Translations under genes and position numbers: made by a program
Shown here: positions 1-6,623 of the stretch, in pieces
Layout of the letters: each line of letters begins with the position of its first letter
Position numbering within the stretch: the stretch's first letter is position 1
Notes under the pieces: generated by a model
The model's input: the letters and a program-made list of their open reading frames with translations, nothing else
Told to the model about the DNA's origin: nothing
The model's database searches: none
Assembly (NCBI GenBank): GCA_020629355.1
Contig: JAHDDM010000073.1
Span: 1 to 6,623, forward strand
Source: Rhodospirillaceae bacterium
GTDB lineage: Bacteria; Pseudomonadota; Alphaproteobacteria; JABSOH01
Length of the DNA: 6,623 nt
Reading direction: 5' to 3'

Positions 1-55
1 GTAGAACCATCGACAGGTTATATGTTTTTAGTCGATGGTAGAACCATCGACAGGT
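1..55. repeat. Two direct copies of an 18-base repeat upstream of flbD
   Basis: The sequence GTAGAACCATCGACAGGT occurs at 1-18 and again, without mismatch, at 38-55, a period of 37 bases. The 37-base period is not a multiple of three, so this is unlikely to be a protein repeat. The first copy touches the window edge, so more copies may lie upstream. A shorter CGACAG motif occurs at 11-16, 48-53 and 58-63. Possible roles are paired protein-binding sites or paired transcript hairpins before flbD. With only two copies visible it cannot be called an array. Confidence 0.85.
31..51. promoter_or_regulatory. Near-perfect 21-base palindrome (possible operator or RNA hairpin)
   Basis: The arms GTCGATGGT (31-39) and ACCATCGAC (43-51) are exact reverse complements around the three bases AGA. 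The structure lies about 90 bases before the flbD start. The right arm is also part of the 18-base direct repeat, and the copy at 1-14 would be the right arm of a second palindrome whose left arm lies outside the window. No run of T follows the hairpin on either strand, so it does not look like a standard intrinsic terminator. It could be an operator for a dimeric regulator, or a hairpin separating an upstream gene from flbD. The symmetry is seen directly; the function is inferred. Confidence 0.5.
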
Positions 56-139
56 CGCGACAGAGGGAAAAAACAGAGCGGTTATAAGAGATGATGTGCC
101 AAGATAATAGTGGTGTGTGAAAGATAGGTAAATAGACAG

Positions 140-1480
140 ATGAAACTCCTGATTGTTGGAATGCTCGAAGGCCATATGGCAACCGCGGGGGATATTGCCC
201 TGAAACGCGGTGCCAAGGTCATATCGGCCTCTGATGTGCCACGCGCTTTGGGTGTGTTGCGCATGGACGGAGATGTTGATGTGGTCATGGCAGATGTCCG
301 CACGGATGTTCCAGCCTTGATCAGTGCGATGGAGCGGGAGCATATTGCCGCGCCTGTTATTGCTTGTGGGATTGATGCCACGGACGCGGCGGGTGCGGTG
401 GCGGCGATTCAGGCTGGTGCGCGGGAGTATATTCCCTTGCCGCCAGATGTTGAGCTTATTGCCGCAGTGTTCGAGGCGATTGTCGAAGATAATAGTGCCT
501 ATATTTATGAAGATGCGAAGATGCATGACTTGGTGGCACAGGCTGATCAGATTGCGGGATCATCGGCTTCGGTATTGATTTTGGGTGAGTCTGGCACGGG
601 TAAGGAGGTTCTGGCGCGGTATTTACACCAACAGAGCAACCGCAATGGTCAGAGCTTCATTGCGGTGAACTGTGCTGCCATACCAGAGAATCTTCTGGAG
701 TCCGAGCTTTTTGGCCATGAGAAGGGCGCGTTTACGGGGGCAACGGCGCGGCGGATTGGCAAGTTTGAGGCGGCGCACGGCGGGACTTTGTTGCTGGATG
801 AAATTAGCGAGATGGATAAGCATCTGCAAGCCAAGCTGTTGCGGGCGGTTCAGGAGCGTGAGATTGACCGTGTTGGCAGTAATGCGCCAGTGAAGGTGGA
901 TGTGCGTTTGCTGGCCACGAGCAACCGCGAACTGCTCGAAGAGGTTGAGGCTGGAAATTTTCGGCAGGATTTATATTACCGCTTGAATGTTGTTGCCTTG
1001 ACCATTCCGCCATTGCGTGATCGTCTGAGTGATATTCCGAAACTGGCGGATTATTTTGCAAAACGTTACGCCGAGGATAATGGTGTGGATTACCGACCGT
1101 TTTCGCGTGAAGCGCGGGATAAGCTGATGAGCTACTCTTGGCCGGGTAATGTTCGTGAACTGGAAAATACCGTGCATCGTTCGGTACTGTTATCGCAAGG
1201 GCAGTATTTGGATGCGGGTTCGATTCTGCTTGATCCGAAGCAATTCCGCCAACCAGAAGTTGCGGTTGAAGAGAAGATTGCAAACGCGGGGAGTTCTCTG
1301 GTTGGGCGCACGGTGGATGATGTTGAGCGCGAGTTAATTTTGAATACGCTGGATCAATATACGGGTAATAGAACACAGGCTGCCAAGATTTTGGGCATTT
1401 CGATTCGTACCTTGCGCAATAAGCTCAAGAAATACACCGAAGAGGGCTTGACCGATGGCCTGAGCATTGGGGGCGAGTAA
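140..1480 (+). CDS. flbD: FlbD-type sigma-54-dependent flagellar transcription activator
   Basis: This 446-residue protein should activate sigma-54 promoters of flagellar genes. Residues 1-115 form a receiver-like domain. Asp52 sits at the usual phosphorylation position, but the acidic pair after the first strand is replaced (IVGMLEG, 5-11) and the usual Lys is lost (YIPLPPD, 97-103), as in FlbD. The AAA+ domain has Walker A GESGTGK (149-155), the sigma-54 loop GAFTGA (196-201), Walker B LLLDEI (217-222), candidate arginine fingers R275 and R281, and sensor II WPGNVRELEN (334-343). A Fis-type helix-turn-helix lies at about 411-430 (TQAAKILGISIRTLRNKL). The start is supported by the FlbD-like opening MKLLIVG and a weak purine-rich site AGGT about ten bases upstream. 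In Caulobacter, FlbD works with the trans-acting factor FliX; none is visible here. flhA follows after six bases, indicating one operon. NtrC-like regulators are less likely because of the degenerate receiver and the flagellar context. Confidence 0.92.
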   Translation: MKLLIVGMLEGHMATAGDIALKRGAKVISASDVPRALGVLRMDGDVDVVMADVRTDVPALISAMEREHIAAPVIACGIDATDAAGAVAAIQAGAREYIPLPPDVELIAAVFEAIVEDNSAYIYEDAKMHDLVAQADQIAGSSASVLILGESGTGKEVLARYLHQQSNRNGQSFIAVNCAAIPENLLESELFGHEKGAFTGATARRIGKFEAAHGGTLLLDEISEMDKHLQAKLLRAVQEREIDRVGSNAPVKVDVRLLATSNRELLEEVEAGNFRQDLYYRLNVVALTIPPLRDRLSDIPKLADYFAKRYAEDNGVDYRPFSREARDKLMSYSWPGNVRELENTVHRSVLLSQGQYLDAGSILLDPKQFRQPEVAVEEKIANAGSSLVGRTVDDVERELILNTLDQYTGNRTQAAKILGISIRTLRNKLKKYTEEGLTDGLSIGGE

Positions 1481-1486
1481 ACAATA

Positions 1487-3619
1487 ATGAGCGAAGAGAC
1501 ACCCCCTAAAAATATGCTCGCTGGCCTTGGACAGGCCATTCAAGACAGCCCCAGACTGCAAAGCGGGATCGGTGCGCTTGCGGGACGGATGGACTTTATC
1601 CTGCCTTTGGGCATTTTGGCAATTTTGACCCTGCTTCTGATTCCTCTGCCAACCTGGCTATTGGATTTTTCGCTGGCGATATCCATTGCGTTCTCCGTGG
1701 TTATTCTGATGGCAGTGATTTTTATTGTCACCCCATTAGAGTTAAGCTCATTTCCGACGATTTTGCTGATTGCGACCATGTTGCGTTTAGGATTGAACGT
1801 GGCCTCGACACGGCTGATTCTCAGCAATGGTCACGAAGGCACCGATGCCGCAGGACAGGTTATTCAGGCCTTTGGTAGTTTTGTTGCGGGCGGCAATTAT
1901 GTTATCGGGATTATTGTGTTCTCGATTCTGGTCATTATTAACTTTATCGTGATCACCAAAGGTGCTGGCCGTATTGCCGAAGTGACCGCGCGTTTCACCT
2001 TGGATGCCATGCCCGGTAAGCAAATGGCGATTGATGCTGATTTATCTGCTGGATTGATTGATGAGAATGATGCCCGCAGTCGACGGAGTACTCTTGAAAA
2101 GGAAAGTGCGTTCTATGGCGCAATGGACGGGGCATCAAAATTTGTCCGAGGCGATGCCATTGCGGGAATTTTAATCACACTGGTGAATGTTGTTGGCGGG
2201 ATTATTATCGGCCTGGTACAGCGCGATATGGCCTTGGCTGATGCGGCGCAGAACTATACTCTGTTGACGATCGGGGACGGTCTGGTCACGCAAATTCCCG
2301 CGCTGGTGGTCTCGACGGCTGCTGGTCTGTTGGTGACGAAAACCAGCGGCACGGCAGAGGCCACCGACAAGCAGGTCTTCGGACAGCTGAGCAATTACCT
2401 TTCGGCAATGATCCTGTCCTCATTGGTACTGTTTGGCCTGTCTATTACACCAGGTCTGCCTTTTCTCCCATTTGTGTTTTTGGGCTTGTTGACCGCGGGT
2501 TTAAGCCTTTTCATTTATCGCCGTGGTCAACGTGAAGAGCAGGAAGCGGAAACGATTGCTGATGATGAATTGATTTTGCCTTCTGAAGAGCCAATTTCTA
2601 GCGCATTGCAAATTGATCTTGTGCGACTGGAATTGGGATACGGTTTGTTGCCTTTGATCAATGCCAATAATGAGTACCGTTTGACGGATCAGATCAAGGC
2701 TTTACGGCGGCAGATTGCTTCAGAATGCGGCTTTATCATGCCAGCCATTCGTATTCAGGATAATTTACAGCTGCCCTCGAACAGCTATGTTGTGATGATC
2801 AAGGAAATCGAAGCAGGACGTGGTGACTTGCGCCCGAATATGCTTTTGGCCATGGATCCGCGCGGCGAAAAGATTACCATTGCAGGTGAATCTGGTATCG
2901 AGCCAACCTTTGGCTTGCCAGCGACATGGATTGGTGAAACCTCACGGGAAGAGGCTATGTTCCGTGGTTATACTGTGGTTGATCCCTCGACGGTGATCAC
3001 AACGCATTTGACGGAACTGGTCAAGAACAACATGCACGAATTGTTGTCTTATGGTGAAACGCAAAAATTACTGGATGAATTGCCGACTCAACACAGCAAG
3101 CTGGTCAGCGACTTAATCCCGAATGGTATTACTTTGGGTGGTGTCCAGCGTGTCTTGCAAAATCTGTTATCAGAGCGGGTCTCGATTCGAGATTTACCCA
3201 CTATCCTTGAGGGTATCTATGAATCCTGTAGCTATACCAAGAATGTTCTGTATATCACCGAACATGTTCGGGCGCGTTTGTCGCGGCAAATTTCAGACTC
3301 GGTGGTCAATGAACACGGTATCATCATGCTGGTTTCCCTAAGCCCTGAATGGGAGCAGACCTTTATTGAATCCGTGGTGGATGAAGATGGTGAACGGCAG
3401 CTTGCCATGGCACCAAGCGCACTACAAGAGTTCACCAAGCGCGTTAAAGAGGTCTATCAAGAACAGAACGAGCGCGGTATTTCACCTGTGATGCTGGTTA
3501 GTCCAGCAATTCGGCCTTATGTCCGTACTGTGATTGAGCGATTTAATCCGAATATTATGGTCATTTCGCAAAACGAGATTCATGTTTCGGCACGGATTCG
3601 CACCATCGGTCTCATTTAA
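1487..3619 (+). CDS. flhA: Flagellar type III export gate membrane protein FlhA
   Basis: This 710-residue protein is FlhA, the inner-membrane component of the flagellar type III export gate that uses the proton motive force and docks export substrates and chaperones; the length is normal. The N-terminal half carries about eight hydrophobic segments, roughly 37-55, 59-82, 89-108, 138-157, 225-245, 270-287, 305-322 and 324-345. Family hallmarks are the FPT...RLGLNVASTR block (89-109) and MPGKQMAIDADL (175-186). Charged residues known to matter in Salmonella FlhA align by motif: R162, R169, D173 and D223 correspond to its R147, R154, D158 and D208. From about residue 350 to the end lies the soluble cytoplasmic domain that binds chaperone-substrate complexes, ending in the family-typical ISQNEI region. 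The start lies six bases after the flbD stop, with a G-rich stretch in the flbD tail as the probable ribosome site. Type III secretion SctV homologues are excluded by the flbD and flhF neighbours and by overall similarity. Confidence 0.97.
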   Translation: MSEETPPKNMLAGLGQAIQDSPRLQSGIGALAGRMDFILPLGILAILTLLLIPLPTWLLDFSLAISIAFSVVILMAVIFIVTPLELSSFPTILLIATMLRLGLNVASTRLILSNGHEGTDAAGQVIQAFGSFVAGGNYVIGIIVFSILVIINFIVITKGAGRIAEVTARFTLDAMPGKQMAIDADLSAGLIDENDARSRRSTLEKESAFYGAMDGASKFVRGDAIAGILITLVNVVGGIIIGLVQRDMALADAAQNYTLLTIGDGLVTQIPALVVSTAAGLLVTKTSGTAEATDKQVFGQLSNYLSAMILSSLVLFGLSITPGLPFLPFVFLGLLTAGLSLFIYRRGQREEQEAETIADDELILPSEEPISSALQIDLVRLELGYGLLPLINANNEYRLTDQIKALRRQIASECGFIMPAIRIQDNLQLPSNSYVVMIKEIEAGRGDLRPNMLLAMDPRGEKITIAGESGIEPTFGLPATWIGETSREEAMFRGYTVVDPSTVITTHLTELVKNNMHELLSYGETQKLLDELPTQHSKLVSDLIPNGITLGGVQRVLQNLLSERVSIRDLPTILEGIYESCSYTKNVLYITEHVRARLSRQISDSVVNEHGIIMLVSLSPEWEQTFIESVVDEDGERQLAMAPSALQEFTKRVKEVYQEQNERGISPVMLVSPAIRPYVRTVIERFNPNIMVISQNEIHVSARIRTIGLI

Positions 3620-3639
3620 GAGATTGCGGGAAGCGGAAT

Positions 3640-4695
3640 ATGACCAATCCGATCACAGCAACATCGAAATCTTATCTTGATGGGCTTGATCTGGCGCGGT
3701 ATCTGGCCTTTGTTGGGATGGTGATGGTGAATTTCAAAGTCGCCATGGGCGCGGAGTCTGATCAGGGTCTGGCGAACCTGTTGACCGAACTGCTCGAGGG
3801 ACGCGCGGCAGCAATTTTTGTCGTTGTTGCGGGAATGGGTCTTGGGCTTTCCAGCCTGAGACAGCAATCCCTGTTGATCACCCTGAAAAGAGCCGCTTTT
3901 CTGTTGGTTTTGGGGCTTCTGAATATGCTGGTTTTTGAGGCCGATATTATCCATTATTATGCCTTGTATTTCTTTTTTGGAGTCTTACTACTGGGGTGCA
4001 GCAACCGAACCTTAATCGGAGTGGTAATCGGGCTTAATCTGGCTTTTGTAACGCTGCTGTTTGTGCTGGATTATGATACTGGCTGGAACTGGACAGAATA
4101 CAGTTACAGCGATTTCTGGACTCCAGTGGGTTTTGTGCGGAATCTGTTTTTCAATGGCTGGCATCCGGTAATTCCGTGGCTAGGATTTTTCCTATTTGGC
4201 ATGATGCTTGGGCGTATCAATCTGAACTGTCGTGTGACGCAAAGGCGATTGATGCTCTGGGGCGGGGGCGTTTTTCTGGCTATAGAAATTTTCAGTGCAT
4301 CTGTAACCCCCACTCTGGTTCTGATTGATCCCGAACTGGCCTATCTGTTCTCGACGCATCCGTTGCCACCAATGCCGCTCTATACCGTGGCTGGAGGCAG
4401 TATAGCCTGTTTCGTGATTGGTTGTTGCCTTCTGGTCTCTGAAACAGCAAAACGGCTTGGGATTCTTCAGATTATTGCCCCCGCTGGCCGCCAGACCTTA
4501 ACCCTGTATATTGCGCATATATTGCTGGGTATGGGCGCGCTTGAGATGTTGGGGCTGCTAGAGGGGCAGAGTATTACTACGGCCGTACTTGCGGCGGGGC
4601 TGTTTTGCATTCTGGCTACAATTTATGCTCTGCTCTGGTCTCGTATATTCCGCAGAGGCCCGATTGAGAACATCATGCGCAAGGCAACAGGCTGA
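3640..4695 (+). CDS. DUF418/YeiB-like polytopic membrane protein (acyltransferase-type fold)
   Basis: This 351-residue protein is largely hydrophobic, with about eight to ten possible membrane segments. It resembles bacterial proteins annotated as DUF418 (YeiB) or heparan-alpha-glucosaminide N-acetyltransferase-like (DUF1624). Supporting motifs are LDLARYLAFVGMVMVNF (16-32), GRAAAIFVVVAG (from 54), DIIHYYALYF with His105, HPVIPWLGFFLFGMMLGR from His175, TLYIAH with His293, and the C-terminal GPIENIMRK (340-348), typical of DUF418 ends. The usual RGLA of the first helix reads RYLA here. Some relatives move acyl groups across membranes, but substrate and activity cannot be inferred. It starts 20 bases after flhA with a good purine-rich site (GGGAAGCGGA) and ends 13 bases before the preferred flhF start, so it is probably co-transcribed with the flagellar genes. 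No frameshift or truncation is seen. Confidence 0.8.
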   Translation: MTNPITATSKSYLDGLDLARYLAFVGMVMVNFKVAMGAESDQGLANLLTELLEGRAAAIFVVVAGMGLGLSSLRQQSLLITLKRAAFLLVLGLLNMLVFEADIIHYYALYFFFGVLLLGCSNRTLIGVVIGLNLAFVTLLFVLDYDTGWNWTEYSYSDFWTPVGFVRNLFFNGWHPVIPWLGFFLFGMMLGRINLNCRVTQRRLMLWGGGVFLAIEIFSASVTPTLVLIDPELAYLFSTHPLPPMPLYTVAGGSIACFVIGCCLLVSETAKRLGILQIIAPAGRQTLTLYIAHILLGMGALEMLGLLEGQSITTAVLAAGLFCILATIYALLWSRIFRRGPIENIMRKATG

Positions 4696-4696
4696 C

Positions 4697-4702
4697 AGGG
4701 AG
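4697..4702 (+). promoter_or_regulatory. Ribosome binding site that fixes the flhF start
   Basis: AGGGAG lies six bases before ATG 4709, directly after the stop of the DUF418 gene. It is the best Shine-Dalgarno match near this gene and supports starting flhF at 4709. The in-frame ATG at 4589 would overlap the preceding gene by 107 bases and add 40 residues with no FlhF similarity. Confidence 0.7.
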
Positions 4703-4708
4703 AATTTG

Positions 4709-5701
4709 ATGAATGATGCAAAAGATCAGGCTGAAGAGGACGCTGCTCGTTATAGGAGCAAGCGAATTTTTGTTGCGCCATCAGTGACGCAAGCCATGCA
4801 CGCGGTACGGCGTGAGATGGGCGATCATGCGGTGATCGTACAGGTGCGCCGTAGTGTCGATGAAGATGGTCTGGTGGAGGTTGTTGCCTCTGACAGTGTC
4901 GAGAACTCTAATCTTGCTGAAGTTGTCGTGCCAGATAAGGCACATACGGATGTTATTCAATCGTTTGCCCTGCTGCTTGCGGAATATTTTACGCCGATAT
5001 TGCAGCCGCGACTATTGCAAACCGCCGAGCGACTGCAAGCAGAGAACACTTGCGCAAATGCTGAAGATTTACTTGCAGCAGTACTGGAGCAAGAAATCCC
5101 AAGGCTTAATCTTCTTGATCCAGCCTTGCCAAAATTGCCGATGCTGTTCTTTGGTCCTTCTGGTATGGGCAAAACCAGTACAATGATGAAATTTGCCCTG
5201 CATTATCGCCTCGAAGAGCAACCTGTGCGCCTGTTTAATCTCGATGCCAAGCGCATTGGCAATCGCTATACCATCGGCAATTTCGCCAAGCTCACCGATG
5301 TCAAGGCGCACCATGTTCGTAGTGAAAGTGTTCAGAAAAAAATTAACGAAACCGAAAGCACTTTTGATCTGATTGATACAGCCCCCATCAATCCGTTTGA
5401 TGGTGCAGAACTTGGCGCATTACTGAGCGGCTTTTCAGACATGGCGATGTATCGCTTGTTGGTGGTTTCGCAGGTCTGTGATTCTCGCTTGCAGCGGTTG
5501 ATGCTGGATGAATTTGCCAAACAGGGGCACATCGACGGAATTATTGTCACAGGATTAGATATTTTTCCAGACTATGCCAGACTATTAAATCTTTTGCTGG
5601 AATCTGGCTTGCCTGTTGCAGGAATCAGTCGTTCTGCAGAAATTGCCACCGGCGTTGCCATGCCTAGCGGTGCGGAACTGGTGCAATCACTCTTGAGCTG
5701 A
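4709..5701 (+). CDS. flhF: FlhF-like SRP-family GTPase, short and divergent
   Basis: FlhF is an SRP-type GTPase that sets the position and early assembly of polar flagella at the inner membrane. This 330-residue protein opens with a charged stretch (1-18), then KRIFVAPSVTQAMHAVRREMG (18-38), AVIVQVRR (41-48), which matches the FlhF N-terminal pattern of K-F-A, R-E-LG and A-V-I. A helical region (about 80-135) resembling the N domain precedes the G domain: G1 GPSGMGKT (149-156), a DAKR motif (179-182) in place of the usual DTYR, G3 LIDTAP (221-226) where DTAGR is expected, and G4 TGLD (281-284) where TKLD is expected. The closing PVAGISRSAEI region (302-312) matches the usual end of the fold but lacks the common GQ. 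It is shorter than many FlhF proteins, with a reduced central linker. The start at 4709 is chosen for its ribosome site and minimal overlap. Location after flhA supports FlhF over FtsY or Ffh. FlhF identity is fairly sure; normal GTPase activity is not. Confidence 0.83.
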   Translation: MNDAKDQAEEDAARYRSKRIFVAPSVTQAMHAVRREMGDHAVIVQVRRSVDEDGLVEVVASDSVENSNLAEVVVPDKAHTDVIQSFALLLAEYFTPILQPRLLQTAERLQAENTCANAEDLLAAVLEQEIPRLNLLDPALPKLPMLFFGPSGMGKTSTMMKFALHYRLEEQPVRLFNLDAKRIGNRYTIGNFAKLTDVKAHHVRSESVQKKINETESTFDLIDTAPINPFDGAELGALLSGFSDMAMYRLLVVSQVCDSRLQRLMLDEFAKQGHIDGIIVTGLDIFPDYARLLNLLLESGLPVAGISRSAEIATGVAMPSGAELVQSLLS

Positions 5702-5793
5702 ATATTCCCTATTTGCTTGAGCCATAAAATTATGGTATGGGTCATTCAGTTAATCTTTTGTATTTCCATGTTTCATTCTCTCGGAGATTTATT
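5702..5793 (+). other. Gap between flhF and the OmpA lipoprotein gene
   Basis: This 92-base AT-rich gap is the longest break between genes after flbD. It holds a short symmetric element, CCATAA-AA-TTATGG (5722-5735), whose two-base loop is too tight for a full hairpin and which lacks a T tract, so it is not a convincing terminator. TTGCTT (5713-5718) and TATGGG (5736-5741), 17 bases apart, are a weak sigma-70-like pair. No GG-N10-GC sigma-54 promoter was recognised. A separate promoter for the downstream gene is likely from the gap length, but it is not proved. CGGAG at 5782-5786 is the probable ribosome site of the next gene. Confidence 0.35.
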
Positions 5794-6623
5794 ATGAAGT
5801 CCACACGTTCCGTAAAATTACTTCTTTCAGCAGGTACAGCACTGTTTCTGGTGGGTTGTGCAAATCAATATACCCCAATGACACAGCTTGAGGGCAATGC
5901 CTTCACCAAGCATCTGTATCATGGCTATATGGCTTTAGGACAGGCCGAAGAAGCCGAGCATGATTGGGCAGACCGTGATTACTTCATGGATAAAGCGATG
6001 AAGGCTGGTGCGGGTGAGGCTGTTCCAGCAACCGATATTTTAGCGCGTTCTTTCCCGAATGACTTGGTGATTGATGCGATGGTTGCGCGGGCGAAACTTG
6101 TTAGTCTTCTTGAAGCCAAAAATGCTGCTGCATCCTATCCAGGGCCTGCAGCGAAACTACAGGTGGCCTATGATTGCTACCTGCAAGAACTGGAAGAAAA
6201 CCTGCAACAGGATCATATTCAGGCCTGTAAAGATGAATTTGATCATCAGGCCGCGCGCTTGGAAGAGCTGATGAAGCCTGAGCCAGTCAAGCCAATGGCG
6301 AAAGCACCAGCTCCAGAACCCGTTGCTGTTCCAGGGCCGTTTAATGTTTATTTTGGTCTGGATAGTGCGGAAATTGATGCAAACTACATGAAAACCATCA
6401 AGGTTATTGCGAGTGCTGCAATGCAGGCCAATGTCACCAAAATCAATATTTTTGGTCATACTGACCGCTCTGGCGATGCCGCGTACAATTCCAGCCTTGG
6501 TTTGCGCCGTGCAATGGCCGTACAGCGGGCTTTGCGCGCAAATGGGCTGGATCAAGGTGTGCGGATGTCTGTTTCTACCAAGGGTGAACAGAACCCACGG
6601 GTGAAAACGGAAGATGGTGTTGT
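5794..6623 (+). CDS. OmpA-family outer-membrane lipoprotein (3' end beyond window)
   Basis: This frame runs open to the window end, giving 276 complete codons with no stop. It starts at ATG 5794, seven bases after CGGAG. Residues 1-22 are a lipoprotein signal: basic start (MKSTRSVK), hydrophobic core, and lipobox LVGC with lipidated Cys22. Ala at +2 predicts delivery to the outer membrane. Residues 23-160 are a soluble, mostly helical periplasmic region with Cys128 and Cys145, spaced so that they could form a disulfide. A Pro/Ala-rich linker (about 161-181) leads to an OmpA-like peptidoglycan-binding domain: FNVYFGLDSAEI (183-194), GHTDRSGD (221-228) with the diaminopimelate-contacting Asp224, and LGLRRAMAVQRAL (235-247) with Arg239. 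The role is likely anchoring the outer membrane to peptidoglycan. Pal and Pal-like proteins share the domain, but the long middle region argues against Pal itself. No flagellar role is evident. The missing part is probably the short end of the OmpA domain. Confidence 0.9.
   Translation, partial: MKSTRSVKLLLSAGTALFLVGCANQYTPMTQLEGNAFTKHLYHGYMALGQAEEAEHDWADRDYFMDKAMKAGAGEAVPATDILARSFPNDLVIDAMVARAKLVSLLEAKNAAASYPGPAAKLQVAYDCYLQELEENLQQDHIQACKDEFDHQAARLEELMKPEPVKPMAKAPAPEPVAVPGPFNVYFGLDSAEIDANYMKTIKVIASAAMQANVTKINIFGHTDRSGDAAYNSSLGLRRAMAVQRALRANGLDQGVRMSVSTKGEQNPRVKTEDGV

Noticed and set aside
1..87. Open frame from base 1 to TAA at 85-87, possibly the end of an upstream gene such as fliN
   Set aside because: It gives only 28 residues, which show no likeness to the FliN C-terminus or any other family, and it runs through the repeats and palindrome in a way that fits non-coding DNA. 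A frame this short is often open by chance.
83..108. Possible sigma-70 -10 elements TATAAG (83-88) and GATAAT (103-108) before flbD
   Set aside because: No acceptable -35 hexamer is found at 16-18 bases upstream of either. The real promoter may lie before the window if flbD belongs to a longer operon.
533..606. TGGCAC matches at 534-539 and 592-597, resembling the -24 element of sigma-54 promoters
   Set aside because: Neither is followed by a TTGC-type -12 element at the required spacing, and both lie inside flbD coding sequence.
804..1376. 190-codon open frame on the minus strand inside flbD
   Set aside because: It lies wholly opposite well-supported flbD sequence. Its translation is rich in His, Pro, Ser and Gln, with no recognisable domain, as expected for an antisense shadow.
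4589..4708. Upstream in-frame start for flhF at 4589
   Set aside because: It overlaps the DUF418 gene by 107 bases and adds residues unlike FlhF, whereas ATG 4709 has a strong ribosome site and suits the FlhF N-terminus.
6157..6555. 132-codon open frame on the minus strand opposite the OmpA lipoprotein gene
   Set aside because: The + strand frame has a signal peptide, lipobox and OmpA domain. The opposite frame has no recognisable features.

Overview
The window reads as part of an alphaproteobacterial flagellar gene cluster. The clearest clue is the first gene, a sigma-54-type activator with a degenerate receiver domain that matches FlbD, a flagellar regulator characteristic of Alphaproteobacteria. 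It is followed directly by flhA and, one gene later, by an flhF-like gene. Base composition looks mid-range (about half G+C by eye), so a Caulobacter-like high-GC genome is unlikely. The order or genus cannot be fixed from this sequence alone.

Layout, all genes on the + strand: (1) bases 1-139 are a leader with two copies of an 18-base repeat, the second inside a near-perfect palindrome. (2) flbD, 140-1480. (3) flhA, 1487-3619, six bases downstream. (4) A polytopic DUF418/YeiB-type membrane protein, 3640-4695. (5) A short, divergent flhF-like SRP-GTPase gene, best started at 4709 and ending at 5701. (6) A 92-base gap. (7) A lipoprotein with a C-terminal OmpA-type peptidoglycan-binding domain, from 5794 and cut off by the window end. 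Genes 2-5 have gaps of 6-20 bases and look like one transcription unit. The OmpA gene may have its own promoter.

How the genes fit together: FlbD would activate sigma-54-dependent flagellar promoters. FlhA is the export-gate membrane component of the flagellar type III secretion system. FlhF normally directs placement and early assembly of a polar flagellum. The OmpA lipoprotein would link outer membrane and peptidoglycan and is probably a general envelope gene rather than a flagellar one. The DUF418 protein has no known flagellar role, and its place between flhA and flhF is the main oddity of gene content.

No mobile element, CRISPR array, tRNA or rRNA was seen, and I found no clearly new system. 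The points most worth a second look are the FlhF-like protein with altered G3 and G4 nucleotide-binding motifs, the DUF418 gene in the operon, and the repeat/palindrome upstream of flbD.
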